DNA of 64,000 nt from Allopusillimonas sp048270225. Lineage in GTDB: Bacteria > Pseudomonadota > Gammaproteobacteria > Burkholderiales > Burkholderiaceae_B. Shown here one piece after another: positions 8,649 through 17,432 of the stretch (within the stretch, counting starts at the first letter, position 1; each line of letters begins with the position of its first letter). The position numbers were made by a program, and so were the translations under genes. The notes under the pieces are model-generated. The model searched no databases. It saw only the letters and a list, made by a program, of their open reading frames with translations, and was not told the origin of the DNA. Location: the NCBI GenBank assembly GCA_048270225.1, contig JBLWTG010000007.1, positions 62,001 through 126,000 of the forward strand, in the 5' to 3' direction.

Positions 8649-9878
8649 TCAGCCGGCAGGCGCCGCCACACCGGCCGGAAACAGTTTCATGCCTATCAGC
8701 GCCATAGCCGACAACGCAATCAGCGCGCCGCCATAGTACGTGACCGCCGTACCGAGCCCCAGGGCGCTGGTCGCAATACCCGCCAGGATCGCCGGAATGC
8801 AGAACGCGAGATAGCTCATAATGTAGAACGCAGCCATCAGGCCGGCCCGCTCGTGGGCCTGGGCCACTGGCAGCAGCGTGCGCAGGGCCCCCAGAAAGCC
8901 AATGCCGAATCCCATGCCTGCCACGGCCGTACCCAAAAAGAAAAGCCATGCCGAGCTGCCGTATACCCCGCCCAGCGTAATCGCCACGCCCGTCATCAGC
9001 GACATGGCACCCGCCGCCAGCATGCGGCCGGGAACCCAGCCGCGCAGCAGCAACACCGCAAGCGCGGCAACCATTGTCAGGGTAAAGACCATCAACCCGC
9101 CGATGACAGGCGCATGCTGGCCTGTGACCTGCGCCGCCAGCGTCGGGCCCAGCGAAAAATAAAACCCGCCCAGGGCCCAACTCGCCACATCCAGCGGCGC
9201 AATCAGGATCAGTACGCGCCAGGCATGCCTGGGCACGCTGACCGTAGGCCGCATGGCCGCCCGCACGCCGGGACGCTTGCCGGCAAGATCAGGCAAGAAG
9301 CAGGCGACAATCGCCTCGATGACCATGATGGCAATGAGCAGCACGAACACCAGCCGCATCGGCGCCGGGGCGAACTGCACCAGCACGCTGGTGCCCAGCG
9401 CACCCAGCGCCAGGCCTGCCATGGGCGACACGCTGTTGATCAACGGGCTGCGCTGGCGATCCGAATCCATCAGGCCCGCCGCCAGAGCGCTGGTGGCAGC
9501 CCCGGTAGCCAGGCCCTGCAGCACCCGAGCAATAATCAACGTGGCGACGGTATCGGCCAGGAGAAACAAGACCATGGCCAGAATATTGAGCAGCAAAGCG
9601 CCCGCGACGACAGGCCTGCGCCCGATGTGATCGGAAACCGAACCCAGCACCAGCAAGGCCAGCAGCAGAGAGATGGCGTATACCCCAAAGACAATAGTCA
9701 GCGTGGTGGCGGAAAATCCCCAGCTTTCGCGGTACAGGCTGTACAGCGGTGTCGGCGCACTGGATGCGGCCATGAACGTGACCAGTATCAATGCATGCAG
9801 CCAGAACGCCGCCTGCCGGCCGAGCCGGCGCGGCGAGCTGGAACGGGACGGGGAAAGAGAAGAGGGACTGCCAGCCAT
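8649..9878 (-). CDS. MFS drug/metabolite efflux transporter
   Basis: A 409-residue, roughly 12-helix major facilitator protein. The loop 2-3 motif GSVSDHIGRRPV and the helix 5 region with SPMAGLALGALG fit proton-driven efflux (DHA-type) pumps. An ATG nine bases after GGAG at 9878 was preferred to the upstream TTG at 9893, which would run into the operator. A TetR gene is divergent, 94 bases away, the usual repressor-pump arrangement. The substrate is not predictable. Confidence 0.88.
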   Translation of the reverse strand: MAGSPSSLSPSRSSSPRRLGRQAAFWLHALILVTFMAASSAPTPLYSLYRESWGFSATTLTIVFGVYAISLLLALLVLGSVSDHIGRRPVVAGALLLNILAMVLFLLADTVATLIIARVLQGLATGAATSALAAGLMDSDRQRSPLINSVSPMAGLALGALGTSVLVQFAPAPMRLVFVLLIAIMVIEAIVACFLPDLAGKRPGVRAAMRPTVSVPRHAWRVLILIAPLDVASWALGGFYFSLGPTLAAQVTGQHAPVIGGLMVFTLTMVAALAVLLLRGWVPGRMLAAGAMSLMTGVAITLGGVYGSSAWLFFLGTAVAGMGFGIGFLGALRTLLPVAQAHERAGLMAAFYIMSYLAFCIPAILAGIATSALGLGTAVTYYGGALIALSAMALIGMKLFPAGVAAPAG

Positions 9879-9895
9879 GCTTGGGAACTCCAATT

Positions 9896-9914
9896 AACGC
9901 AATTTTTTTGCGTT
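9896..9914. promoter_or_regulatory. inverted repeat between TetR gene and MFS gene
   Basis: AACGCAA, five T residues, then TTGCGTT: a perfect seven-base inverted repeat in the divergent intergenic region. It lies 18 bases before the MFS start. A TetR-family dimer could bind here to control both genes. Confidence 0.5.
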
Positions 9915-9972
9915 TATGAATTCTGCGCCTGTTTCTTCCTTAAAGCAAATAATTTGTGTTAACGTCAGCAAC

Positions 9973-10536
9973 ATGAGCATCCGAGAAAGGATACGGCCGG
10001 GCGGGCGCAGCGCCCGCGTCCAGGAATCCGTGCACCAGGCCGCGCGTGAACTGCTCGCCGAAGTCGGGCGCGCCGGCATCACTGTGCCCATGATTGCGGC
10101 ACGGGCAGGGGTGACGCCATCGACCATTTACCGGCGCTGGGGCGACCTGCCCGAGCTTCTTGCCGATGTCGCCATGGCGCGCCTGCGCCCTGACAGCGGC
10201 CCCGCCGACACTGGCAGCATCGCCACCGACCTGCATGCCTGGGGTGAACAGTTTTTCGAGGAAATGACCTCCGGGCCGGGCAAGGCCATGGTTCGCGACG
10301 TCATCGCCTGCACGGCAAGCGGAGACGATGCAGCGCCCTGCTCGGCGTTTACGCGTGCGCAGATACAGCTGATGCTGGATCGCGCAGCACAGCGCGGGGA
10401 AGCCGCTCCCGCCATGGACACCATCATGGATCGCTTTGTGGCGCCCATTATGTACCGCAACCTTTTCCAGAGCGAGCCCATGAGCGCGGAGCGCGCCCGG
10501 GCCTTGATCCAGTCCTGCCTGGACGAGCTCGGCTGA
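9973..10536 (+). CDS. TetR-family transcriptional repressor
   Basis: A 187-residue protein with an N-terminal helix-turn-helix (QESVHQAARELLAEVGRAGITVPMIAARAGVTPSTIYRRWG) and a variable ligand-binding C-terminal half. The ATG of MSIRERIRPGG was chosen because family members begin shortly before the first helix; an ATG at 9916 is possible, though neither start has a strong Shine-Dalgarno. It is divergent from an MFS pump, which it probably represses. Confidence 0.87.
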   Translation: MSIRERIRPGGRSARVQESVHQAARELLAEVGRAGITVPMIAARAGVTPSTIYRRWGDLPELLADVAMARLRPDSGPADTGSIATDLHAWGEQFFEEMTSGPGKAMVRDVIACTASGDDAAPCSAFTRAQIQLMLDRAAQRGEAAPAMDTIMDRFVAPIMYRNLFQSEPMSAERARALIQSCLDELG

Positions 10537-10723
10537 ACAGCGTCGGCCAGGCCCGGAGCGCCCGCCGCTGCGCCACGGACCGGCCCCGCAGACAGCTTTC
10601 GCAGCCAGTTAGCAGGCGTATCACGGCGCCGCCCTTGTCTGCGCATGCCTCTGTCTCACGTTTGAAACCTTGACGTGGCATTATGGTTTGTCAGTATTGA
10701 CGCCAACCATTTTGAGGTAGAGG

Positions 10724-10906
10724 ATGAAGTCCATGCATCCAGGTTTCGTTGACCAGCTCAATCTTCCTCCTCCGGCCGAGCCGGATGTCTCCTCTGACAT
10801 CAAGACGCTGCTTCACGCCCTCATCGTCATCCTTTCCCTTTTGCTGTTTGCCGTTTTCGCCGCTGCGTCGGCGCAATTCCTCTATGACTGGGCCTTGGCC
10901 CATTGA
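10724..10906 (+). CDS. small single-span membrane protein
   Basis: A 60-residue ORF after the ribosome binding site GAGGTAGAGG. It has a proline-rich acidic N-terminal part (LNLPPPAEPDVSSDIK) and one strong transmembrane helix (LLHALIVILSLLLFAVFAAA), ending DWALAH. It resembles the many short inner-membrane proteins of unknown role in proteobacteria. No family is recognised. Confidence 0.55.
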   Translation: MKSMHPGFVDQLNLPPPAEPDVSSDIKTLLHALIVILSLLLFAVFAAASAQFLYDWALAH

Positions 10907-10932
10907 TTAATGCAGGTTATCGGGAGTATTGA

Positions 10933-11079
10933 ATGCTTGTCCCCAACAAGACTGCAACACCGTATCGCAACTGGAAGGTTAAACAATACGTCATCCCCCT
11001 CGAAATGCGCATGGCGCAACAACGCGCACAAAGCTGCCAGCCCCCCTTGAGATCAATGCATGCAAAAAGCACAGGCTAG
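10933..11079 (+). CDS. possible 48-residue small protein
   Basis: A short ORF beginning MLVPNKTATPYRNWKVKQYV with GGGAG six bases before the ATG, 26 bases after the small membrane protein. It is basic and has no membrane helix. The ribosome binding site is the main support; there is no recognised homology, so it could be chance. Confidence 0.3.
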   Translation: MLVPNKTATPYRNWKVKQYVIPLEMRMAQQRAQSCQPPLRSMHAKSTG

Positions 11080-11112
11080 AATGCGGAGATCCGCAACCAC
11101 TCGCCTGACAGC

Positions 11113-11688
11113 ATGGCAGACACACCAGATCAACACCTGATCGAAACCCTGATCGACAGCCAGACGCTTTGCAACGGCACGTTTCTGAAGGCCCGCCGCG
11201 ATATGGTGCGGCTTCCGGACGGAGGCAGCGCCAGCCGCGAATACATCGTCCACCCTGGCGCCGTGGTCATCATTCCGCTTCTGGATGACCAGCATGTGCT
11301 GCTCGAACGGCAGTTCCGCTACCCGGTCGGCATGGTCATGACGGAGTTTCCGGCAGGCAAGCTGGATCCGGGAGAAGATCCACTGGCCTGCGCCAAGCGC
11401 GAACTGCTCGAAGAGACAGGCTATACGGCGGGCCAGTGGGCCCATGCGGGTGCACTGCATCTGGCCATCGCCTATTCCACCGAAATCATCCATATTTTCT
11501 TTGCGCGGCAGCTGCGTGCCGGCGCGCAGCAGCTGGACAAGGATGAGTTCCTGGAGGTGCGCAGCATGCCCATCGATGAGTTGCTGTCGGCTTGCCGGCA
11601 GGGTAGCGTCAGCGATGCCAAGACCCTGACCTGCACCTTATGGCTGCAGAATGTGCAATCGGGCGCCTGGACGCTGGACTGGCAATAA
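11113..11688 (+). CDS. NUDIX hydrolase, ADP-ribose pyrophosphatase type
   Basis: A 191-residue protein with a complete Nudix box, GKLDPGEDPLACAKRELLEETGY (G-x5-E-x7-REUxEExGU), that binds the catalytic Mg ions. The preceding beta region with REYIVHPGAVVIIPLLDDQHVLLERQFRYPV is typical of ADP-ribose pyrophosphatases (NudF/YffH-like), which cleave ADP-ribose to AMP and ribose 5-phosphate. It stands alone between unrelated genes. The exact nucleotide substrate is inferred from family resemblance. Confidence 0.87.
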   Translation: MADTPDQHLIETLIDSQTLCNGTFLKARRDMVRLPDGGSASREYIVHPGAVVIIPLLDDQHVLLERQFRYPVGMVMTEFPAGKLDPGEDPLACAKRELLEETGYTAGQWAHAGALHLAIAYSTEIIHIFFARQLRAGAQQLDKDEFLEVRSMPIDELLSACRQGSVSDAKTLTCTLWLQNVQSGAWTLDWQ

Positions 11689-11754
11689 GCGCGCGAGCCG
11701 CTCCCGGCGTTTTACGGCATGCCGGCGCACCGCGCCGGAAGGCGCGCCGCCGCA

Positions 11755-12897
11755 TCAACCCACAGGCTTTTGCAGCAAGGCGAGCCCGCCGGCAATCAGC
11801 AGCATCAGCGCCGACACCGCCAACCCAAAGGACAGTGACCCGGCCAGATCGCTCAGCCATCCGCAGGCCGCCGGCCCTATGGTCTGCCCAATGGCAAACA
11901 GACTGGTAGCCACCGCCATGGCATTGCCCCAGGCTGGCCGCGCCAGGTTGTTTTTGACAAAACCGGTGACTGACGACGGCACCATGAATACGCTGCTGCC
12001 CACCAGCATCGCAGACAGCAGGATGCCGGCCAGATCAGGCAAGAGCAAAGGCAATGCCGCACCCGCGGTCAGGACCAGCAGCGCCGCCGCCATGGGCCTG
12101 CCGTCGCGCCGGCCGCTGAACAGGCGCGCCCAGAACAGCGGCGCCAGCAGTGTCATCACGCCCAGCAATCCCCACATCGCCGACACCGTACCCGCCAGCC
12201 TTGCGGCGTCGGCGGCGTGATGCCTGACCCAGGCCACCATGAACGTCATGTAGGCGATATAGCCCAGCCCGAAGATGAGATACGACGCCATCACCGGGAT
12301 GCATCTGCGCCAGGGCCAGCCTGCGCTGGCCTGGGCGGATGACGGTTCCGCAATGAGGCGCGCAGCAACAATGGCCGCAACCGTCAAGGGTATGCAGACC
12401 ACGCCGGTGCCCAGCCATGCCAGCGGCCAGGCCCCAGCGCCGTGCCATTCGAACAGCCATGGCAGCACCGCGCCGGTCAGCAGCATGCCCAGGCCGCCGC
12501 CACTGAAGAAAATCACAATCGCCCGCGTGCTGATCACCCCGGCGAGCACGCCACCACAGATAAATGCGCCCGCGCCGCCAAAGCCTGCCAGGAAGCGAAA
12601 TACGCTGATCCAGAGGAAATCGCGCGTCAACCCGCTGGCCAGCACTGCCAGCGTCGTCAGTACCGTGCCCCATATGAACAGGCGACGATTGCCAATGCGC
12701 GAGACAAAATAGATGACCAGAATGGCGCCCAGCAAATACCCCAGGGAGTTCACCGTGTTCAGCCAGCCTGCCTGCGCGTAGTTCAAGTGCAGATCCGTCT
12801 GCATGGCCGGCAGGATCAGCGCATAGCCAAAGCGCGCGAACCCCACCGCAACCGCCGAGCCGCCGGACAGGGCCCAGGCCTGCGCCGCCGGCCTCAT
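11755..12897 (-). CDS. MFS transporter, YbfB/YjiJ type
   Basis: A 380-residue membrane protein with 10-12 helices. The opening (SGGSAVAVGFARFGYALILPAMQTDLHL, then AGWLNTVNSLGYLLGA) is the mark of the YbfB/YjiJ branch of the major facilitator superfamily. Its ATG overlaps the stop of the upstream TetR gene (ATGA), so the two form one operon under the operator at 13547. The long N-terminal extension back to 13065 lies inside the TetR gene and was dropped. Probably an exporter; substrate unknown. Confidence 0.87.
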   Translation of the reverse strand: MRPAAQAWALSGGSAVAVGFARFGYALILPAMQTDLHLNYAQAGWLNTVNSLGYLLGAILVIYFVSRIGNRRLFIWGTVLTTLAVLASGLTRDFLWISVFRFLAGFGGAGAFICGGVLAGVISTRAIVIFFSGGGLGMLLTGAVLPWLFEWHGAGAWPLAWLGTGVVCIPLTVAAIVAARLIAEPSSAQASAGWPWRRCIPVMASYLIFGLGYIAYMTFMVAWVRHHAADAARLAGTVSAMWGLLGVMTLLAPLFWARLFSGRRDGRPMAAALLVLTAGAALPLLLPDLAGILLSAMLVGSSVFMVPSSVTGFVKNNLARPAWGNAMAVATSLFAIGQTIGPAACGWLSDLAGSLSFGLAVSALMLLIAGGLALLQKPVG

Positions 12898-13499
12898 GAC
12901 AGCGCCCCGCCTTCCTGTACGCCTTGGGACGCGGCGTCTATCAGTGCATGAATCGCGCTGCGCGCCGCCTGCACGGGCGCACCGTCGTAGCTGATCTGGG
13001 CCGCCGCCGTGGCGCCATCCCAGAGCAGCTGGCATTGCACGGCCAGCAGCCGCGGGTTGCGCCACCCTGCCTGTTCGGCAATCTGCTCGAACTGGCTGAT
13101 CATGCGCTGCTTGTGCCGGGTCGAGATCAGGGACGCCGGATGCCCGGGCTCGGCCAGCTCGACAGTGGCATTGATGAATGCGCAGCCGCGAAATTGGGGC
13201 GCCCCGATGATGCGGTCCAGATAATCAAAAGCGGCCAGGATTTTGCTGCGCGGGGAGTCGGCCCTGTCCATCGCTGCCTGCATGCCCTCGAGGCGCTCGA
13301 CCCTGCGCGCCTCGAGTACGGCAGTGATGATGTCGTTCTTGGAGCTGAAATGGTGATAGAGCGTCATCTTGGCTACGCCACTGGCATCGATGATCTCGTT
13401 GATGCCGACGTGATTGACGCCTTTGCGGTAGAACAGGTCTGACGCGCAGGCCAATATGCGCAAACGTGCGGACGGCGTAGAGGCTGACGGACGGGCCAT
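12894..13499 (-). CDS. TetR-family transcriptional repressor
   Basis: A 201-residue regulator with an N-terminal HTH (RLRILACASDLFYRKGVNHVGINEIIDASGVAKMTLYHHFSSK) and a ligand domain of the AcrR/YcdC-like type. It is translationally coupled to the MFS gene that follows. A large palindrome begins 48 bases upstream of the start codon and is the expected autoregulatory site. Confidence 0.9.
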   Translation of the reverse strand: MARPSASTPSARLRILACASDLFYRKGVNHVGINEIIDASGVAKMTLYHHFSSKNDIITAVLEARRVERLEGMQAAMDRADSPRSKILAAFDYLDRIIGAPQFRGCAFINATVELAEPGHPASLISTRHKQRMISQFEQIAEQAGWRNPRLLAVQCQLLWDGATAAAQISYDGAPVQAARSAIHALIDAASQGVQEGGALS

Positions 13500-13546
13500 G
13501 CGATGGGCTCCTGGGCGATTGCCCGGCAGACGTCGTCGGGATGGAT

Positions 13547-13576
13547 TTAATTATACATACCAGTCTGTATAATTAA
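13547..13576. promoter_or_regulatory. TetR operator: TTAATTATACA-N8-TGTATAATTAA
   Basis: A perfect 11-base inverted repeat with an eight-base centre (TACCAGTC), upstream of the TetR-MFS operon. The core ATACATACCAGTCTGTAT resembles known TetR/QacR-type operators. It is AT-rich in a GC-rich background and also covers -10-like sequences. Confidence 0.75.
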
Positions 13577-13721
13577 AAGCCTCAATTCTGCCGCATCCCG
13601 CTGCGCGTGGGGCCCTTGTCATAAATCTTTACCCCCGCCATCGGCCTGCCGCCGGCCCCTCGACACACGCGGGCGGCAGATTCAGTTACTCTGTCAGGAC
13701 AATTTTTGAAGGAGTAAATAC

Positions 13722-14003
13722 ATGGCTCAAGCCACAGCCCGTCACATCCTCGTCGACAGCGAAGAAAAATGCAATGAACTGAAGACCGCCATTGAAGGCG
13801 GCGCCGATTTCGCGCAAGTCGCCAAAGAAAACTCAAGCTGCCCCTCCAGCCGTGATGGCGGCAACCTCGGCTCTTTTGGCCGCGGCCAGATGGTCAAGGA
13901 ATTCGACGATGTCGTGTTCAGCGCCCCCGTCGGCGTCGTGCAAGGCCCGGTCAAGACGCAATTCGGCTATCACCTGCTCGAAGTGACCGACCGCCAGGAC
14001 TAA
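13722..14003 (+). CDS. ppiC: parvulin-type peptidyl-prolyl isomerase PpiC
   Basis: A 93-residue stand-alone parvulin without signal peptide, so probably cytoplasmic. It carries the family pattern: ATARHILV at the start, GADFAQVAKENSSCPS, GGNLGSFGRGQMVKEFDDVVFS, and TQFGYHLLEV at the end. AAGGAG precedes the ATG. It speeds cis-trans isomerisation of prolyl bonds. It is monocistronic and convergent with an MFS gene. Confidence 0.93.
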   Translation: MAQATARHILVDSEEKCNELKTAIEGGADFAQVAKENSSCPSSRDGGNLGSFGRGQMVKEFDDVVFSAPVGVVQGPVKTQFGYHLLEVTDRQD

Positions 14004-14013
14004 TATCCGACCC

Positions 14014-14041
14014 GCCGCCGTCCCGCAGCATCGACGGCGGC
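14014..14041. terminator. hairpin between convergent ppiC and MFS gene
   Basis: GCCGCCGTC and GACGGCGGC form a nine-base stem with a ten-base loop between the two converging stop codons. No T tract follows on either strand, so it may be a weak or Rho-assisted terminator. Confidence 0.45.
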
Positions 14042-14054
14042 GCTCCGCTCCGGC

Positions 14055-15257
14055 TCACGCCTGCGGCAAAAGCCTGCGCGCCCGATCCAGGGCCATCGAC
14101 AACAACAAGAGCACCAGCCCGCCCAAGGCCAGCAGACTGCCTACCCAGCCAGGCGAGGTCCAGCCATAGCCATGGGCAATGGCCAGGCCACCCAGGAATG
14201 GACCCAGCGCATTGGCGAAATTGAATGCCGAATGATTCAGCGCGGCAGCCAGCCCTTGCGCATTTTTGGCGACATCCATGAGCCGCGTCTGCAGGACGGT
14301 TCCAAGCGCACCGCCGAAACCGATAAAAAATACGGTCACGCTGATGCTCCAGATGTTGCCCGCAGTAAGCGTGAACAAGGCCAGCATCGCGGCGCTCCAC
14401 AACAGCAGCGCCGCAGCCGTCGGCATGAGCGCGCGATCGGCGAACCACGGCACGATGACATTGCCCACGGTCATGCCCACGCCAAATACACTCAACACCA
14501 CCGGCACCCCCTCAGGCGTGAGCCGCGTCACCTCCATAAGCGTATCGGCCAGATAGGTATACACGGCGAACAGCCCGCCAAAACCGATGGCGCCTGTTGC
14601 AAGCGTCAACCACACCTGAGCATGCTTCAGGGCGCCCAGCTCGCGCCAGGGGCTTGCCCCCTTCTCGGGCGGGGTGTCCGGTACCAGCCAGGCCACCAGC
14701 ACCACCGTCAGCGTACCGGCGAAGGCGACCAGGCCAAAGCCCCAGCGCCATCCCACCGCATGTCCCAGCCAGTTTGCAAAGGGCACGCCTACGACCGTCG
14801 CCACCGTAAGGCCCAGGAATATCCGCCCGACGGCCTGGTTGCGCTTGTTCAGCGGCACGAGCGAGACGCCGACCAGCGATGCAATGCCGAAATAGGCGCC
14901 ATGCGGCAGGCCGCTCAGAAAGCGCAGCACCAGCATCCACTCATACGAAGGCGCAAAGGCGCTCAGGCCGTTGAACAGGGCGAACATGGCCATGAGCCAT
15001 ATCAGCAAAGTGCGCCGAGGCAGGCGCGCGGCCAGGACGGTCAGCACAGGCGCGCCTACGACGACGCCCAGCGCATAGGCGCTGATGACATGCCCCGCCG
15101 TGGGCGCATCAATGTGCAGGTCTCTTGCGAAATACGGCAGCAGACTCATGGTCGCGAACTCGGTCGTGCCGATGGCAAAGGCGCCAATGGCAAGCGCGAA
15201 CAGAACGAGGCCGACAGGGTACTGGCCGGCACGGGAGCGTGTGGAGTGAGAAGACAT
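14055..15257 (-). CDS. MFS efflux transporter, AraJ-like
   Basis: A 400-residue, 12-helix transporter. The N-terminal segment GLVLFALAIGAFAIGTTEFATMSLLPYFARDLH with GHVISAYALGVVVGAPVLT is the hallmark of the DHA1 branch containing AraJ and NepI, proton-driven exporters of sugars, nucleosides or drugs. It stands alone with no adjacent regulator on its 5' side. The substrate cannot be inferred. Confidence 0.88.
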   Translation of the reverse strand: MSSHSTRSRAGQYPVGLVLFALAIGAFAIGTTEFATMSLLPYFARDLHIDAPTAGHVISAYALGVVVGAPVLTVLAARLPRRTLLIWLMAMFALFNGLSAFAPSYEWMLVLRFLSGLPHGAYFGIASLVGVSLVPLNKRNQAVGRIFLGLTVATVVGVPFANWLGHAVGWRWGFGLVAFAGTLTVVLVAWLVPDTPPEKGASPWRELGALKHAQVWLTLATGAIGFGGLFAVYTYLADTLMEVTRLTPEGVPVVLSVFGVGMTVGNVIVPWFADRALMPTAAALLLWSAAMLALFTLTAGNIWSISVTVFFIGFGGALGTVLQTRLMDVAKNAQGLAAALNHSAFNFANALGPFLGGLAIAHGYGWTSPGWVGSLLALGGLVLLLLSMALDRARRLLPQA

Positions 15258-15447
15258 GTTTCGGTGAAAGCAAGAGGTGCGCGCCGCGTCGATATGGCGG
15301 ATGCCGCAAGGACGAACCGGTAGGAAACGACGTATTTTAACCGCTATTAACTAGGGTTATTACCAGCTACCGGGCCGCTGGCATACCTGTTGCCATATCA
15401 GTGCATACCTTGCACGGACAACCCTGGTCTGAACCACAGGAGCGAAC

Positions 15448-16842
15448 ATGAAAAACACCGCAGGCGATCGTCCCGCGTCTTCCCCCACAACATCCGAAAC
15501 GCTGGCAATGCAGGAGCAGCGATTTCTTGCGATCCAGCAGTCGGATCCCTCCTCTCCCTATTATCGAGGCGATGCGCGAGACAGTCCGGGCCAGCGCGGC
15601 CCCACCCGCAGAACCTTCATGCTCGGCGCCATGGCGGCGCTGGGATCCGCGGGCGCCCACGGTATGGCCAATGCCGCCACGCCCGGCGCCATAGAGCGCG
15701 TCGTGCCGCCTGATGCGACCAAGGTACAGGGCGTGGGCGTGGCCACGGATGACGGCGGCTACGGCAGGCGATCACAGTTCGAAACCGAAGTGCGCACGCG
15801 CTACGCCACCAAGACCACGCAATCGTCGTGGAGCTTCACGCCGCTGCAGGACAGCCTGGGCATGGTGACCCCGTCCGGTCTGCACTATGAGCGACACCAC
15901 GGCGGGATCGCGACTATTGATCCATCCACGCATACGCTTTATGTGCACGGCATGGTCAAGCAGGCCAAGAAATTCTCCATGGGTGACCTGAAGCGGTTTC
16001 CCGCGCTGTCCCGCATGATGTTTCTGGAGTGCTCGGGCAATGGCCTGACCGAGTGGGCCAAGCCTACGCTCAAGACCGTCCAGGGCACGCACGGCCTGAC
16101 TTCCACCTCTGAATGGGTAGGCGTGCCGCTATCCACCATATTGAATGAAGTGGGCCTGCGGCCTGGCGCGAAATGGCTGCTGGCCGAAGGCGGCGATGCG
16201 GCCGTCATGACCCGCAGCATTCCTATCGAAAAAGCGATGAAGGACTGTCTGCTGGCCTATGGCCAGAACGGAGAAGCGATACGGCCCGAACAGGGATATC
16301 CCATACGCCTGTTCGTTCCCGGCTATGAAGGCAATATGTCCATCAAATGGCTGCGCCGGCTGGAGATTTCCGACACGCCCTTCATGACCCGCGAAGAAAC
16401 CTCGAAATACACCGACCTGCTGCCCGACGGCACGGCGCTGCAGTTTTCCTTTCTGATGGAAGCCAAGTCTGTCATCACTTACCCATCGGGCGAAATGCTC
16501 CTGCAGCAGCCCGGCTTTCATGAAATATCCGGACTGGCCTGGTCCGGCCGCGGCACCATCAAGCGCGTGGAAGTCTCGGTCAACGGTGGAAAGGACTGGC
16601 GCGATGCCATTCTGCACGGTCCGGTGCTCCCCATCTGTCACACACGCTTCAGCCTGCCTTGGGAATGGGATGGAAAAGAAGCCATTCTGCAAAGCCGCTG
16701 CACGGATGAAACCGGCTATGTGCAGCCGACGATAGGAGAACTGGTGCAGCAGCGCGGACTGAGGTCCGTCTATCACCTGAACGGCATTCAAAGCTGGAAA
16801 GTCGCCACAAGCGGGGAGGTATCCAATGTCCACCACTATTAA
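15448..16842 (+). CDS. soxC: SoxC-type periplasmic molybdopterin sulfur dehydrogenase
   Basis: A 464-residue molybdoenzyme of the sulfite oxidase family. It has a Tat signal (RRTFMLGAMAALG, Arg54-Arg55), so it folds with its cofactor in the cytoplasm and is exported. Cys195 in MFLECSGNG is the expected molybdenum ligand; the C-terminal dimerisation domain follows. The ATG is preceded by AGGAG. The next gene encodes a c-type cytochrome overlapping by 17 bases, giving a SoxCD/SorAB-like pair. No soxXYZAB genes are present here, so oxidation of sulfite rather than thiosulfate-bound sulfane may be its role. Confidence 0.85.
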   Translation: MKNTAGDRPASSPTTSETLAMQEQRFLAIQQSDPSSPYYRGDARDSPGQRGPTRRTFMLGAMAALGSAGAHGMANAATPGAIERVVPPDATKVQGVGVATDDGGYGRRSQFETEVRTRYATKTTQSSWSFTPLQDSLGMVTPSGLHYERHHGGIATIDPSTHTLYVHGMVKQAKKFSMGDLKRFPALSRMMFLECSGNGLTEWAKPTLKTVQGTHGLTSTSEWVGVPLSTILNEVGLRPGAKWLLAEGGDAAVMTRSIPIEKAMKDCLLAYGQNGEAIRPEQGYPIRLFVPGYEGNMSIKWLRRLEISDTPFMTREETSKYTDLLPDGTALQFSFLMEAKSVITYPSGEMLLQQPGFHEISGLAWSGRGTIKRVEVSVNGGKDWRDAILHGPVLPICHTRFSLPWEWDGKEAILQSRCTDETGYVQPTIGELVQQRGLRSVYHLNGIQSWKVATSGEVSNVHHY

Positions 16843-17407
16843 ACACGCCTTGCTTGCCGCCGCAGCCGCTCTTGCCTGTACGGGCGCCGCGCAGGCGCAA
16901 ACGCCGGCAAAGCCGGACGCGCAGGGCACTGCCGCGGCCTCGCCTCATGTCTATGGTTTCGGCACTGACATCGACGCCGGCGCGCTGACCCAGTTCGTCT
17001 CGCCGCTCCCGGACGGCAGAGGCCTGCCGGCCGGATCGGGCACCGTCATGCAGGGCCAGAAGGTCTACACGCAGCAGTGCCTGGCCTGCCATGGCGCCAA
17101 GCTCGAGGGCGGCATCGGCGACAGGCTCATCGGGGGCCGGGGCACCCTGCCCAAGTCGGACAATGGCGACCCGCCCATCAAGACCGTGGAAAGCTATTGG
17201 CCGTATGCGACAACGCTGTTCGACTACATCAAGCGGGCCATGCCGTTTACCTCGCCCAACAGCCTGTCGAACGATGACGTCTATGCAGTCACCGCCTACA
17301 TCCTGTCCCAGGCCAAGATCGTCCCCGACGACACCACGCTGAACCAGGATACGCTGGCCAAAGTCAAGATGCCCAATCGCGACGGATTCAAGCCGGCCGA
17401 CCGTTAA
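16826..17407 (+). CDS. monohaem cytochrome c partner of the SoxC-type enzyme
   Basis: A 193-residue secreted cytochrome: signal peptide MSTTIKHALLAAAAALACTGAAQAQ, then a single haem site QCLACHG (Cys85, Cys88, His89). A Met in KRAMPFTSPN is a good candidate for the second axial ligand. It starts inside the end of the soxC gene after GGGGAGG. It should accept electrons from the molybdenum subunit in the periplasm. It is much shorter than classical dihaem SoxD and closer in size to SorB-type subunits. Confidence 0.85.
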   Translation: MSTTIKHALLAAAAALACTGAAQAQTPAKPDAQGTAAASPHVYGFGTDIDAGALTQFVSPLPDGRGLPAGSGTVMQGQKVYTQQCLACHGAKLEGGIGDRLIGGRGTLPKSDNGDPPIKTVESYWPYATTLFDYIKRAMPFTSPNSLSNDDVYAVTAYILSQAKIVPDDTTLNQDTLAKVKMPNRDGFKPADR

Positions 17408-17432
17408 CTGACGCTCGACGCTGTCTGGCTGC

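Noticed and set aside
8394..9962. 522-codon plus-strand frame over the MFS and membrane protein genes
   Set aside because: Composition (Gln, Arg, His runs) is typical of antisense frames in GC-rich DNA, and it covers two better genes and their control sites.
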